NCBI RefSeq assembly: GCF_001908375.1
Contig: NZ_CP017241.1
Coordinates: forward strand, 2,979,001 to 3,043,000
Direction of reading: 5' to 3'
DNA: 64,000 nucleotides
From: Rhizobium etli 8C-3
Lineage (GTDB): Bacteria > Pseudomonadota > Alphaproteobacteria > Rhizobiales > Rhizobiaceae
Below, piece after piece: positions 19,229 to 28,456 of the stretch. The notes under the pieces were generated by a model. The model was given only the letters and a program-made list of their open reading frames with translations. It searched no databases and had not been told where the DNA came from. The translations under genes and the position numbers were made by a program. The number at the start of each line of letters is the position of its first letter. The stretch's first letter is position 1.

Positions 19229-22200
19229 TTACTCCGCTGCCACCCGGATGGCGCCCTCTTCGGACGGCGGACGATTGTCGTTGTGCTGCACCAGCGGGCG
19301 GTTGCCCGTCAGCTTGCGGAGCAGCACATAGAAGACCGGCGTCATGAAGATGCCGAAGAAAGTCACGCCGATCATGCCCGCAAAGACCGCAACGCCCATG
19401 GCGGCGCGCATTTCCGCACCGGCACCGGTGGAGACGACCAGCGGCACGACACCCATGATGAAGGCCAAGGATGTCATCAGGATCGGGCGAAGTCGCAGCC
19501 GGCTTGCCTCGACCGCCGCCTGGACTGGCGTACGGCCTTCGAACTCCAGTTCACGGGCGAATTCCACGATCAGGATCGCATTCTTCGCCGAGAGACCGAC
19601 AAGGACCACGAGGCCGATCTGCGTGAAGATGTTGTTGTCTCCGCCCGTCAGCCAGACGCCCGTCAAGGCGGCCAGCACGCCCATCGGCACGATCATGATG
19701 ATCGCAAGCGGCAGGGTCAGGCTTTCGTACTGGGCAGCCAGCACGAGGAAGACGAGGAGCAGCGCCAGCGGAAAGACGAGCACGCCGGAATTGCCTGCCA
19801 GGATCTGCTGATAGGTCAGATCCGTCCATTCGAAGCTGATGCCCTTCGGCAGCGTCTCGTTGGCGATTTTTTCGATCGCAGCCTGAGCTTGGCCGGAGGA
19901 GAAGCCCGGCGCAGGACCGCCGTTGATATCGGCCGAGAGGAAACCGTTATAGCGGTTGGTCCGCTCCGGCCCGGTCGTCGCGCTGACCTTCAGCAACGCC
20001 GACAGCGGGATCATCTGGCCCGACGCCGAACGAACCTTCAACTGGCCGATGTCGTCCGACTGGGCGCGAAACTTCGCATCGGCCTGCACCCTCACGCTGT
20101 AGGTGCGGCCGAAAGCATTGAAGTCGTTGACATAGAGCGAACCCAGATAGATCTGCAGCGTTTCGAAAACATCGGTCACCGAGACGCCGAGTTGCTCGGC
20201 CTTGGCGCGATCGAGGTCAGCAAAGAGCTGCGGAACGTTTATCTGGTACGCAGAGAAGATGCCGGTCAGCTCAGGCGCCTCGTGTGCCTTGGCGATGATT
20301 GCCTTGTTGGCCTCGTCCAGCACCTGGTAGCCGAGACCGGCGCGGTCTTCGAGCTGCATCTTGAAGCCGCCCGTCGTGCCGAGGCCATTGACCGGCGGCG
20401 GCGGGAACATGGCGATGAAGGCATCCTGGATCGCCCCGAACTTCTGGTTCAAGGACATGGCAATCGCACCGCCCGAAAGCGTGGGCGACTTGCGCTCCTC
20501 GAAATCCTTCAGCGTCACAAAGACGATGCCGGCATTTGAAGAGTTGGTGAAACCGTTGATCGACAGACCGGGAAAGGCGATTGCATGGGCAACGCCGGGC
20601 TCGGCCATGGCGATTTCGCTCATCCGCTTGATGACATCTTCGGTCCGGTCAAGGCTTGCGGCATCCGGCAGCTGGGCAAAACCGATCAGATACTGCTTGT
20701 CCTGTGCCGGCACGAAACCGCCTGGAACGGCATTGAAGAGGCCGTAGGTCGCACCAGCCAGCGCCAGGTAGACGACCATGACGATGCTCTTGCGCGACAG
20801 CAGGCCGCCAACGCCCTTGCCATAGGCTTTCGAACCTGCACCAAAAACGCGGTTGAAGCCGCGGAAGAACCAGCCGAAGATGAAGTCCATGCCGCGCGTC
20901 AGCCAGTCACGCTTGGCGTGGTGACCCTGCAGCAGGAGGGCTGCCAGCGCCGGAGACAGGGTCAGCGAGTTGAAGGCCGAAATAACCGTCGAGATCGCGA
21001 TCGTCAGCGCGAACTGGCGATAGAACTGCCCTGACAGGCCGCTGATGAAGGCGAGCGGCACGAAGACGGCGACGAGCACCAGTGCGATCGCGATGATCGG
21101 GCCGGAAACTTCCTTCATGGCCTTGTAGGTCGCATCGCGCGGGCTGAGCCCATTCTCGATGTTGCGCTCGACGTTTTCGACGACGACGATCGCATCATCC
21201 ACAACGATGCCGATCGCCAGTACCAGACCGAAGAGGCTGAGTGCGTTGATCGAAAAGCCGAAGACGTACATTACCGCGAACGTGCCGATGATCGACACGG
21301 GAACGGCAATCAGCGGGATGATCGAGGCACGCCACGTCTGCAGGAACAGGATCACGACGAGAACGACAAGAGCGATGGCTTCAAGCAGTGTATCGACGAC
21401 CTTCTCGATCGACGAACGGACGAATTTCGTCGTGTCATAGACGATCTCGTAGCTGACCCCGTCCGGCATTGCGATCTTCAGCTCCTCCATCGTCTTCTGG
21501 ACTTCGTCCGAGATGGTGATGGCGTTGGAGCCCGGAGACTGGAAGACCGGGATGGCGACCGCCGGCTTTCCGTCGAGGATCGATCGCAGCGAATAGTCGG
21601 CAGCGCCGAGTTCGATGCGTGCAACGTCGCGAAGGCGGGTGATTTCACCGTTGGCGCCCGTCTTGACGATGATGCTGCCGAACTGCTCCGGCGTCTGCAG
21701 GCGCCCCTGAGCGTTGACGTTCAGCTGCAGCTCGGTGCCTGGCAGGCTCGGCGAAGCTCCGATCGTGCCGGCAGCGGCCTGAACGTTCTGTTCGCGGATC
21801 GCGTTGGTGATATCGCTGGCAGCGAGATTATGCTCGGCGGCCTTTTGCGGATCGACCCAGACGCGCATCGAATAGTCGCCCGAACCGAAGACCTGCACCT
21901 GGCCCACGCCATCGATGCGCGCCAGGCGGTCCTTGATGTTCAAGACGCCGTAGTTGCGCAGATAGGTGATGTCGTAGCGGTTGTCCGGCGAGATCAGGTT
22001 GACGACCATCATCAGGTCGGGAGAGCTCTTGACGGTGGTTATGCCGATGCTCTTCACCTCGTCCGGCAGGCGCGGTTCGGCCTGCGAAACCCGGTTCTGG
22101 ACCAGCTGCTGCGCCTTGTCCGGGTCGGTACCAAGCTTGAAGGTTACCGTCAGCGTCATGACGCCGTCGGAGGTCGCCTGGCTGGACATGTAGAGCATGT

Positions 22201-22426
22201 CCTCGACACCGTTGATCTGCTCTTCGAGCGGTGTCGCAACCGTCTGCGCGATGACTTCCGGATTGGCGCCCGGATAAGTCGCGCGCACGACGATCGACGG
22301 CGGCACGACTTCCGGATATTCGGAAATCGGCAGTGCCCTGAGGCCGATCAGACCGGCTACGAGGATGAGGACCGAAAGCACGCCGGCAAACACCGGGCGG
22401 TCCACAAAGAATCTGGAGATGTTCAT
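19229..22426 (-). CDS. RND multidrug efflux permease, HAE1 family (AcrB/MexB-type), system 1
   Basis: Inner-membrane proton-driven pump subunit that would take hydrophobic compounds from the periplasm or membrane to an outer-membrane channel. The 1065 residues fit the family (about 1040-1060). The N-terminus FFVDRPVFAGVLSVLI forms the first helix, and the TM4 proton-relay pair is in GIVVDDAIVVVENVERN. The two large periplasmic loops and the C-terminal helix set are intact. It is the last gene of an operon with the adaptor and a hydrolase-like gene. A 231-bp spacer with a rhizobial repeat separates it from the adaptor. No outer-membrane factor gene is adjacent. Confidence 0.96.
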   Translation of the reverse strand: MNISRFFVDRPVFAGVLSVLILVAGLIGLRALPISEYPEVVPPSIVVRATYPGANPEVIAQTVATPLEEQINGVEDMLYMSSQATSDGVMTLTVTFKLGTDPDKAQQLVQNRVSQAEPRLPDEVKSIGITTVKSSPDLMMVVNLISPDNRYDITYLRNYGVLNIKDRLARIDGVGQVQVFGSGDYSMRVWVDPQKAAEHNLAASDITNAIREQNVQAAAGTIGASPSLPGTELQLNVNAQGRLQTPEQFGSIIVKTGANGEITRLRDVARIELGAADYSLRSILDGKPAVAIPVFQSPGSNAITISDEVQKTMEELKIAMPDGVSYEIVYDTTKFVRSSIEKVVDTLLEAIALVVLVVILFLQTWRASIIPLIAVPVSIIGTFAVMYVFGFSINALSLFGLVLAIGIVVDDAIVVVENVERNIENGLSPRDATYKAMKEVSGPIIAIALVLVAVFVPLAFISGLSGQFYRQFALTIAISTVISAFNSLTLSPALAALLLQGHHAKRDWLTRGMDFIFGWFFRGFNRVFGAGSKAYGKGVGGLLSRKSIVMVVYLALAGATYGLFNAVPGGFVPAQDKQYLIGFAQLPDAASLDRTEDVIKRMSEIAMAEPGVAHAIAFPGLSINGFTNSSNAGIVFVTLKDFEERKSPTLSGGAIAMSLNQKFGAIQDAFIAMFPPPPVNGLGTTGGFKMQLEDRAGLGYQVLDEANKAIIAKAHEAPELTGIFSAYQINVPQLFADLDRAKAEQLGVSVTDVFETLQIYLGSLYVNDFNAFGRTYSVRVQADAKFRAQSDDIGQLKVRSASGQMIPLSALLKVSATTGPERTNRYNGFLSADINGGPAPGFSSGQAQAAIEKIANETLPKGISFEWTDLTYQQILAGNSGVLVFPLALLLVFLVLAAQYESLTLPLAIIMIVPMGVLAALTGVWLTGGDNNIFTQIGLVVLVGLSAKNAILIVEFARELEFEGRTPVQAAVEASRLRLRPILMTSLAFIMGVVPLVVSTGAGAEMRAAMGVAVFAGMIGVTFFGIFMTPVFYVLLRKLTGNRPLVQHNDNRPPSEEGAIRVAAE

Positions 22427-22513
22427 TTCAAGGCCCTCTCCGGGATGAACTTGGATGCAAGAACCCTTGTCGGCCGGTTGGGGTACCGCCGGCGGGTCAA
22501 ATCATTTCGTTGT

Positions 22514-22610
22514 TGGCCCGAAGGGCCGGATGACGGGGAGGCTCGGCAGGTATCGTCTCTGCTTTTGGCCAAGACGTTGGCTCCTTCGCCGCTCGCCCCC
22601 TCGTCTTTAG
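22514..22610. repeat. Probable RIME-like rhizobial intergenic palindromic repeat
   Basis: The spacer between the adaptor and permease genes holds GGCCCGAAGGGCC (about 22515-22527) and a stretch that, on the minus strand, reads like the start of rhizobial RIME-type intergenic elements (CTCCCCGTCATCCGGCCC then TTCGGGCC). I recognise the pattern from memory. The boundaries are approximate and only one copy was noticed in this window. Confidence 0.5.
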
Positions 22611-22657
22611 TGCGGACGTCCTTCTCCACGCCGGAAGGAAAAATTGCTCTGGCGGCC

Positions 22658-23845
22658 CTACTTGGCCGCCACTTTCTCTTCCATCTGCGGTTCGACCACC
22701 GCGCCCGGACGGATGCGCTGCAAGCCATTGACGACGATCTTCTCGCCCGGGTTCAGACCGCTTTCGACGACGCGGAGACCGTCACTTGCCCTGCCGAGCT
22801 GGACCGGCCGATAGCTGACCTTGTTCTCGCCATCGACGACGAAGACGAACTTCTTGTCCTGGTCGGTGCCGATCGCCCGCTCGCTGACGAGAATCTTGTT
22901 CTCGGCTCTCGGCTGGCCCATACGGACGCGAACGAACTGGCCGGGGATCAGCTTGCCGCCCGGATTGTCGAACACGGCGCGGACTCCGATCGTGCCGCTT
23001 GCAGCATCGACCTGGTTGTCGACGAGCTGGAGCTTGCCCTTGATCGGCGTGCCTTCATCGGCAAGCGTGCCAACCTCGACCGGGATCTGTTCGAGGGCGC
23101 GCACCGCATTGTCATCGGCCGGAAGCTGCGACAGCGCCTTCGTCACCATCTCCTCGCTGGCGTTGAAGCTCGCATAGATCGGATCGATCGAGACGAGCGT
23201 GGTGAGCGCTGGGGAGGCGGAACCGGCAGCAACAAGGTTGCCGACGGTGATCTCCAGCTTGCCCACTCGGCCGGAAACCGGAGCCCGAACCTCGGTGTAA
23301 CCGAGATCGAGCTGAGCCGACTGCAGGGCCGCCTGCGCGGTACGCAGCCCTGCCTGCGCCTCTGTAAAGGCGCTCTGGCGCTGGTCCATATCGCTCTGCG
23401 AGATCGTGCGGCTATCGGAAAGCCGGCGGCCACGCTCGAGCTCGATCTGGGCCAGGCTGACCTTGGCCTCGGCGGAGGCAACCTGGCCTTCGGCTTGAGA
23501 AACCGCCGCCTGGTAAGGGGCCGGATCAATTGTGAAGAGCAGGTCGCCGGCCTTCACCAGCGCGCCTTCGCGGAAGTGGACCGACTGAATGGCGCCCGCA
23601 ACGCGCGAGCGTAGCTGAACCCGGTCGATCGCTTCGAGACGGCCTGAGAACTCTTCCCAGGTAGTCACATCACGGCTTGCGACGACGGAAACCGTCACCG
23701 GCACAGCGGGAGCTTGTGCAGGGGCGGAAGCGGCCGTCGCAGCCGCGCCCATCGGCAATTCAAAAAAGATGGCGGCTGCCGAAACAGACGCAACAAGCCC
23801 TATGCCAGCGCCCACCAGGGCCCAGCGCTTCTTTCTGGACGTCAT
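22658..23845 (-). CDS. RND efflux periplasmic adaptor (AcrA/MexA-type), system 1
   Basis: Membrane-fusion protein linking the RND permease to an outer-membrane channel. It has 395 residues. The N-terminal hydrophobic anchor (about 7-30, WALVGAGIGLVASVSAAAIFF) is preceded by SRKKR. It is followed by the lipoyl half-motif FSGRLEAIDRVQLRSRVAGAIQSVHF, an alpha-hairpin of about 70 residues and the beta-barrel region containing IYASFNASEEMV. I see no lipobox, so it is probably a membrane-anchored adaptor. It starts 48 bases after the hydrolase-like gene and precedes its permease. Confidence 0.95.
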   Translation of the reverse strand: MTSRKKRWALVGAGIGLVASVSAAAIFFELPMGAAATAASAPAQAPAVPVTVSVVASRDVTTWEEFSGRLEAIDRVQLRSRVAGAIQSVHFREGALVKAGDLLFTIDPAPYQAAVSQAEGQVASAEAKVSLAQIELERGRRLSDSRTISQSDMDQRQSAFTEAQAGLRTAQAALQSAQLDLGYTEVRAPVSGRVGKLEITVGNLVAAGSASPALTTLVSIDPIYASFNASEEMVTKALSQLPADDNAVRALEQIPVEVGTLADEGTPIKGKLQLVDNQVDAASGTIGVRAVFDNPGGKLIPGQFVRVRMGQPRAENKILVSERAIGTDQDKKFVFVVDGENKVSYRPVQLGRASDGLRVVESGLNPGEKIVVNGLQRIRPGAVVEPQMEEKVAAK

Positions 23846-23893
23846 CGGTACTCTCCTTGCGGCCCTGTACGGCCGACGATAATCAGTTCGTTT

Positions 23894-24718
23894 TCAATGC
23901 AATTGGTGTTGAACGCTTAATCCCTGAACGAAACTCTTGAACTCGCGGCTGACGCTCTCCTGCCAGTTCGAGGTGCCGTCCGTCTTCCCGCCATAGATAG
24001 ACGGCCAGCCTGCCCCGGCGGGGAGGATATGCTGGCGGACATCGACGCCTGCCGCTTTGAGACGGTCGGCATAACCGACGGTCTCGTCGCGCAAGGGATC
24101 GTCTTCCGCCGTGAAAAACAGCGCCGGCGCAACACCGGCAATGCGCGAACAGAGGCAGGGCGCCGCATAGGGGTGACAGCCGCCGCCGCTGAGATAATGG
24201 CTCCAACCTTCCGTCCAGCGCTGGCGCATGCCGATGCCGTCTGCCTTGCGGATGGAGGAGGTGCCCATGAACGGATCGAGGAGCGGCGAAAACAGGATCT
24301 GGCCGTCGAGTGCGTCGGCGTAGTGATCGCGCGCCTTCAGCGCCACACCCGCCGCAATGTTGCCGCCAGCCTCTTCGCCAGCGATCAGAAGCAGCGAGTT
24401 GCGATCGCCAATGCCGGAGGCGCGCTTGTTGGCAAGATAGGAAAACAGGGAATAGCCGACTTCGAGCGGCTTCGGAAAGACGTTACCAAGGGGCGCATTG
24501 TAGTCAGGGATCGCAACGATCGCACCGGCTTTCGCCATGCTCTCAGCAATCGCACTTTCCTTGGCGGTGGCCTGGATGCCGGATTCCAGGAAGGCGCCGC
24601 CGTGAAAGAAGAGAACGATCGGCGCACCCTTGCCGAATTCGGCGCCTTGGTAGACGCGCGCGGAAACGGGGCCGATGGCCACCTTCTCCAGCACCATGTC
24701 TTTTACCTGCACCGTCAT
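23894..24718 (-). CDS. Alpha/beta-hydrolase-fold protein of the HSL type lacking the catalytic serine (probable pseudoenzyme)
   Basis: The 274-residue protein resembles hormone-sensitive-lipase-type esterases. The oxyanion motif is present as FFHGGAF, the second Asp region as TAEDDPLRDE, and the overall spacing fits. The nucleophile elbow, normally GDSAGG, reads GEEAGG here (in LLIAGEEAGGNIAAG), so Ser is replaced by Glu. The expected C-terminal catalytic His segment reads HILPAGAGWPS, with no His in the usual place. Hydrolysis is therefore unlikely; a ligand-binding role is possible. It is the first gene of the RND operon and is divergent from the LysR gene at 24884. The DNA at 24365-24395 clearly encodes the substituted residues. 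Confidence 0.82.
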   Translation of the reverse strand: MTVQVKDMVLEKVAIGPVSARVYQGAEFGKGAPIVLFFHGGAFLESGIQATAKESAIAESMAKAGAIVAIPDYNAPLGNVFPKPLEVGYSLFSYLANKRASGIGDRNSLLLIAGEEAGGNIAAGVALKARDHYADALDGQILFSPLLDPFMGTSSIRKADGIGMRQRWTEGWSHYLSGGGCHPYAAPCLCSRIAGVAPALFFTAEDDPLRDETVGYADRLKAAGVDVRQHILPAGAGWPSIYGGKTDGTSNWQESVSREFKSFVQGLSVQHQLH

Positions 24719-24794
24719 CGGTCCGGCTTTCGCTCAATCAAAGATAACGCATGGCAAGCGCCTACAGCTTGCCATTCCGATAAAAAAGATATTG

Positions 24795-24814
24795 TTATTC
24801 ACATCGCGGAATAA
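24795..24814. promoter_or_regulatory. Dyad in the divergent hydrolase/LysR promoter region, candidate LysR site
   Basis: TTATTC (24795-24800) and GAATAA (24809-24814) are separated by eight bases in an AT-rich 165-bp divergent intergenic region. Size, symmetry and position fit a LysR-type regulator binding site that would control both the efflux operon and the regulator gene. Confidence 0.5.
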
Positions 24815-24883
24815 GAAGCTGTATTATGATTACACTGTTCCGATTTTCGAATAATATCGCAGTGCAAACTGTGGAGACCAAAA

Positions 24884-25795
24884 ATGGACCAGCTCTCGGC
24901 AATGCGCGCCTTCATCCGCGTCGTTGAGACGGGCAACTTTACGCGGGCGGCCGACACGCTCGCAATGCCCAAAGCGACAATCACCAACCTCATCCAGGGC
25001 CTGGAAGCGCATCTGCGCACCAAGCTGCTTAACCGTACGACGCGGCGCGTCATGGTGACGACGGACGGGGCACTCTATTACGAACGCGCCTCGCAGATCG
25101 TTTCGGAACTGGAAGAGCTCGACGGCAGTCTTTCCAACTCCCAAAGCCTTCCAGGCGGCCGCTTACGCGTTGAAATGGCAGGCGCTTTTGCCGACACCAT
25201 CGTCGTGCCGGCACTTTGCGACTTCTACATGAAATATCCCGATATCCGCATTGATCTCGGCGTCAGCGACCGCACGGTGGACTACCTCGCAGAAAACGTC
25301 GACTGCGCCCTTCGCGCCGGCACCCTCGCCGATCAGTCGTTGATCGCAAGACGTGTATCCGAAATCGAAATGGTCACCTGCGCATCCCCCCGCTACATCG
25401 AGAAATTCGGCATGCCCGCACACCCGCAAGAGCTCGAAAGCAGCCATTACGGCATCAGCTATTTCCGCGCACAGACCGGCCGCACGATCCCGTTCGAATT
25501 CAAGAACGGCAACGACGCGATCGAGGTAAACCCGAGATATATCGTCTCGGTGAATGACGGCAGAACCCTCATGAGCGCCCTCACCACCGGCCTCGGCGTC
25601 GGCCAGACGCTTCGTTTCATGGCGCGCAGCGCCATCGCACGAGGCGAACTCGTCCAGGTTCTGCCGGAATGGAAGCGCGATCCGCTGCCGCTCTACGTCG
25701 TCTACCCGCCGAACCGGCACCTGAGCAACAAGGTGCGCGTCTTTGTGGACTGGATGGTAAAGCTGCTTGCCGATGCCAAGCTCAACGATGCTTGA
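24884..25795 (+). CDS. LysR-family transcriptional regulator (probable regulator of RND system 1)
   Basis: 303 residues with an N-terminal winged helix-turn-helix (MDQLSAMRAFIRVVETGNFT, then RAADTLAMPKATITNLIQGL) and a C-terminal periplasmic-binding-like effector domain. It belongs to the AaeR/CrgA-like branch by its N-terminus. It is transcribed divergently from the hydrolase-adaptor-permease operon, the usual arrangement for a LysR regulator and its target. The effector is unknown. Two hairpins follow the stop. Confidence 0.9.
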   Translation: MDQLSAMRAFIRVVETGNFTRAADTLAMPKATITNLIQGLEAHLRTKLLNRTTRRVMVTTDGALYYERASQIVSELEELDGSLSNSQSLPGGRLRVEMAGAFADTIVVPALCDFYMKYPDIRIDLGVSDRTVDYLAENVDCALRAGTLADQSLIARRVSEIEMVTCASPRYIEKFGMPAHPQELESSHYGISYFRAQTGRTIPFEFKNGNDAIEVNPRYIVSVNDGRTLMSALTTGLGVGQTLRFMARSAIARGELVQVLPEWKRDPLPLYVVYPPNRHLSNKVRVFVDWMVKLLADAKLNDA

Positions 25796-25803
25796 AAGCG
25801 GAA

Positions 25804-25839
25804 GCGGCCCCGAAGGCAGAAAAACCTTCAACGGGCCGC
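25804..25839. terminator. Long hairpin after the LysR gene
   Basis: GCGGCCC (25804-25810) pairs with GGGCCGC (25833-25839), and an inner GAAGG/CCTTC pair extends the stem. It starts nine bases after the LysR stop. No T-run follows, so it may stabilise the 3' end or act with the next hairpin. Confidence 0.55.
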
Positions 25840-25864
25840 GATCGGATCAACTTCGAATTTCGAA

Positions 25865-25904
25865 CCCGCCGCATCACCAGGGAAAATGACGCGGCGGGCT
25901 TTTG
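25865..25904 (+). terminator. Probable terminator downstream of the LysR gene
   Basis: CCCGCCGC (25865-25872) pairs perfectly with GCGGCGGG (25891-25898), with an 18-base loop, followed by CTTTT. It lies in the 257-bp convergent spacer between the LysR gene and the SDR gene. Confidence 0.6.
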
Positions 25905-26052
25905 GAGGTTTGGCTCCGGAACTAAGAAATTTCCGTTCGCTCCTTGCCAAGCAACATAATTGGCAACCGGACGGATTTTAAGGCGCAACTTCGCACATCA
26001 CCGTTCAGAAAAACAGAACAATGTCGTCCGCGCCGGAAACAACGTCGCGGGT

Positions 26053-26793
26053 TTAGACCATGCCGCCATTGGCGCGAAGGACCTGTCCGTTGATCCAGGA
26101 GCCGTCGGCACCAGCGAGGAAGGAGACGGCAGCGGCGATGTCTTCGGGGCTGCCGAGGCGTTCGAGCGGGTTCATCTTCGCCATGCGGGCGACGAGTTCG
26201 TCTGATTTGCCATTGAGGAAGAGATCAGTCGCGGTCGGGCCGGGAGCGACCGCGTTGACCGTGATGTTCCGGCCGCGCATTTCCTTCGACATGATCGCCG
26301 TCAGCACTTCTACTGCCGCCTTGGTGGCGGCATAGACGCCGTAGGTTTCGAGCTTCACGCCGACGACGCTGGTCGAGAGGTTGATGATCCGGCCACCGTT
26401 GCGCAGGCGCTTTGCCGCTTCGCGAAGCGTGTTGAACGTGCCCTTCAGGTTGACTCTGACCTGGAGGTCGAAGTTTCCATCGTCGGCATCGGCGATTGAA
26501 GACAAGATCATGATGCCGGCATTGTTGACGAGAACGTCGATGCCGCCGAAAGCCGTTTGCGCGGCATCGAACATCCGCCGCACTGCTTCGGGATCGCTGA
26601 CATCGGCCTTCGCCGTTAGCGCCCTGCCGCCGGCCTGCTCGACTTTTTGAGCCAGTTCTTCGGCAGGAGCGGCATTACCGGAATAGTTGATAACGACGGT
26701 AAAGCCATCCTTGGCAAGACGTTCGGCAATGGCCGCACCGATGCCGCGGGATGCACCCGTGACAATCGCGACCTTGTTGTCGTTGCTGGCCAT
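26053..26793 (-). CDS. Short-chain dehydrogenase/reductase (SDR)
   Basis: Classical cytoplasmic SDR of 246 residues. The NAD(P) loop is TGASRGIGAAIAERL, NNAG is in VLVNNAGIM, the catalytic Ser is in LSTSV, and the YxxxK pair lies in YGVYAATKAAVE. It ends in ANGGMV, typical of 3-oxoacyl-ACP-reductase-like SDRs. The substrate is unknown. It is divergent from the LysR gene at 26915, which probably controls it; this SDR/LysR pair is common in proteobacteria. Confidence 0.92.
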   Translation of the reverse strand: MASNDNKVAIVTGASRGIGAAIAERLAKDGFTVVINYSGNAAPAEELAQKVEQAGGRALTAKADVSDPEAVRRMFDAAQTAFGGIDVLVNNAGIMILSSIADADDGNFDLQVRVNLKGTFNTLREAAKRLRNGGRIINLSTSVVGVKLETYGVYAATKAAVEVLTAIMSKEMRGRNITVNAVAPGPTATDLFLNGKSDELVARMAKMNPLERLGSPEDIAAAVSFLAGADGSWINGQVLRANGGMV

Positions 26794-26857
26794 CTTTCTT
26801 CTCCTTCAGTTCCTTGCGCCGAAGCGCGTTTCGATGAGGAGAAGATGATACTTTCCA

Positions 26858-26900
26858 TTGTGCGGATAATCATGCATTCTTCAGCATCACTATCCGACAA
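26858..26900. promoter_or_regulatory. Imperfect dyad between the SDR and LysR genes
   Basis: TTGTGCGGATA (26858-26868) and TATCCGACAA (26891-26900) are near-complementary arms that differ by one inserted base and flank the centre of the divergent intergenic region. The second arm ends 14 bases before the LysR start. It is a candidate autoregulatory LysR site. Confidence 0.45.
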
Positions 26901-26914
26901 ACCGAACAAACAAG

Positions 26915-27817
26915 ATGGACCGATTTGATGCCATGCGGGTCTTTTGCCGCGTCGTGGAACGCCGCAGCTTCACCCTCGCAGTCGGGGATACGGGCCTGCC
27001 CCGCTCGACGGTGACCGATGCCGTCAAGCAGTTGGAAGCGCGCCTCGGCGTGCAACTCATCCAGCGCACCACCCGCCATGTCAGCCCGACGCTCGACGGC
27101 GAGGCCTATTACCAGCGCTGTCTTTCGATCCTCGCCGACATCGAGGAGGCCGAGGGCGCCTTTGTCGGCGCCAAACCGAAGGGCATGTTGCGGGTCGATG
27201 TGCACGGAACGCTTGCCCGGCATTTCGTGCTGCCGGGCCTGCCATCCTTCCTGGAGACGTATCCGGATATCGAATTCTACATGAGCGAAGGCGATCGTCT
27301 GGTCGATCTCGTTCGTGAAGGCATCGATTGCGTCTTGCGCGTCGGCGTGCCGCAGGATAGCGACATGATCGTCCGCCCGGTCGCTACGCTGGAAGAGATC
27401 ACCCTCGCCTCACCCGCCTATCTCGAACTGAATGGCACACCGGAACATCCCGACAAGCTCGACAGCCACCGCATGGTCGGGTTCCGGTCCAGCGCCACGG
27501 GCGGGCTGCTGCCGCTCGAATTCATCGTCGACGGGCAGGTCCGCAACATGTCGATCCCAGCCATCGTCTCGGTCAATGCGGCCGAGAGCCTCCATGCGGC
27601 GGCGCGCTGCGGACTGGGCATCATACAGGTGCCGCGCTACCACGCCGAACGCTACATCGCCTCAGGTGAGCTGATTCAGATCCTGGAAGGCTTCCCGCCG
27701 ACCAAGACGCCGGTCTCGCTCCTTTATCCGCGCAATCGTCAGCTTTCCCCGCGCGTTCGCGTCTTCATAGACTGGCTGGTGAAGCTCTTTGCGCAGCAGC
27801 GGGCAAGTTTCGGGTAG
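26915..27817 (+). CDS. LysR-family transcriptional regulator (paired with the SDR gene)
   Basis: 300 residues. The N-terminal winged HTH opens MDRFDAMRVFCRVVERRSFT and includes the recognition helix region PRSTVTDAVKQLE. The effector-binding domain follows from about residue 90. It belongs to the same LysR branch as the regulator at 24884. It is divergent from the SDR gene, its likely target. The inducer cannot be predicted. Confidence 0.9.
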   Translation: MDRFDAMRVFCRVVERRSFTLAVGDTGLPRSTVTDAVKQLEARLGVQLIQRTTRHVSPTLDGEAYYQRCLSILADIEEAEGAFVGAKPKGMLRVDVHGTLARHFVLPGLPSFLETYPDIEFYMSEGDRLVDLVREGIDCVLRVGVPQDSDMIVRPVATLEEITLASPAYLELNGTPEHPDKLDSHRMVGFRSSATGGLLPLEFIVDGQVRNMSIPAIVSVNAAESLHAAARCGLGIIQVPRYHAERYIASGELIQILEGFPPTKTPVSLLYPRNRQLSPRVRVFIDWLVKLFAQQRASFG

Positions 27818-27868
27818 CTGCATTCGATGGGCGATGATATCGGCGGGATCAAACGACGGGTAACTTGA

Positions 27869-28456
27869 ATGACGAATACAGGAGCCATTGGAAACGCACC
27901 CCTGACCGGCAGCGACCTTCGATCCTTCTTCGAGCGCGATGCGATCGCCGTCGCGCGCGATCTCATCGGCTGCCACCTGCTCGTCAACGGTTCGGGTGGG
28001 CGCATCACCGAGACGGAGGCCTATTTCCCGTACGACGAGGCCTCGCACAGTTTCCGCGGACCGACCAAGCGCAACGGCGCGATGTTCGGCCCGCCGGGCA
28101 ACGTCTATATCTACCGCATCTACGGCATGTACTGGTGCCTGAACTTCGTCTGCACGCCGGGCTCGGCCGTCCTCATCCGCGCGCTGGAGCCGCAAAGCGG
28201 TATCGCTGGAATGATCGAGCGACGCGGCACCGATGTGCTGACCCAGCTCTGCAGCGGTCCCGGCAAGCTCTGCCAGGCGCTTGATATCGATATCGAGATC
28301 AACAACCGGCTGCTCGACCGCCCGCCTTTTTCGATCTCGCGCTCGGCGCCGGTTCCGATCACCTCGGGCACGCGGATCGGCATAACGAAGAATGCCGAAG
28401 TTCCATGGCGCTTCGGCATCCAGGGCTCGCGATATCTGAGCAAGCCGTTCCGCTGA
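27869..28456 (+). CDS. DNA-3-methyladenine glycosylase (AAG/MPG family)
   Basis: Excises alkylated purines such as 3-methyladenine and hypoxanthine in base-excision repair. The 195-residue protein fits the bacterial AAG family. FFERDAIAVARDLIGCHL is at the N-terminus, and the catalytic Glu and its context are in GRITETEAYFPYDEASHS. GPPGNVYIYRIYGMYWCLN carries the DNA-intercalating Tyr, and the C-terminus ends IQGSRYLSKPF. It is convergent with the emrB gene, with no bases between the two stops. It may be co-transcribed with the LysR gene 51 bases upstream, although no functional link is apparent. Confidence 0.93.
   Translation: MTNTGAIGNAPLTGSDLRSFFERDAIAVARDLIGCHLLVNGSGGRITETEAYFPYDEASHSFRGPTKRNGAMFGPPGNVYIYRIYGMYWCLNFVCTPGSAVLIRALEPQSGIAGMIERRGTDVLTQLCSGPGKLCQALDIDIEINNRLLDRPPFSISRSAPVPITSGTRIGITKNAEVPWRFGIQGSRYLSKPFR

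Noticed and set aside
21830..23614. Plus-strand 594-codon open frame across the RND system 1 genes
   Set aside because: It spans two genes and their spacer in antisense, which real genes would not do. Composition is that of a shadow.
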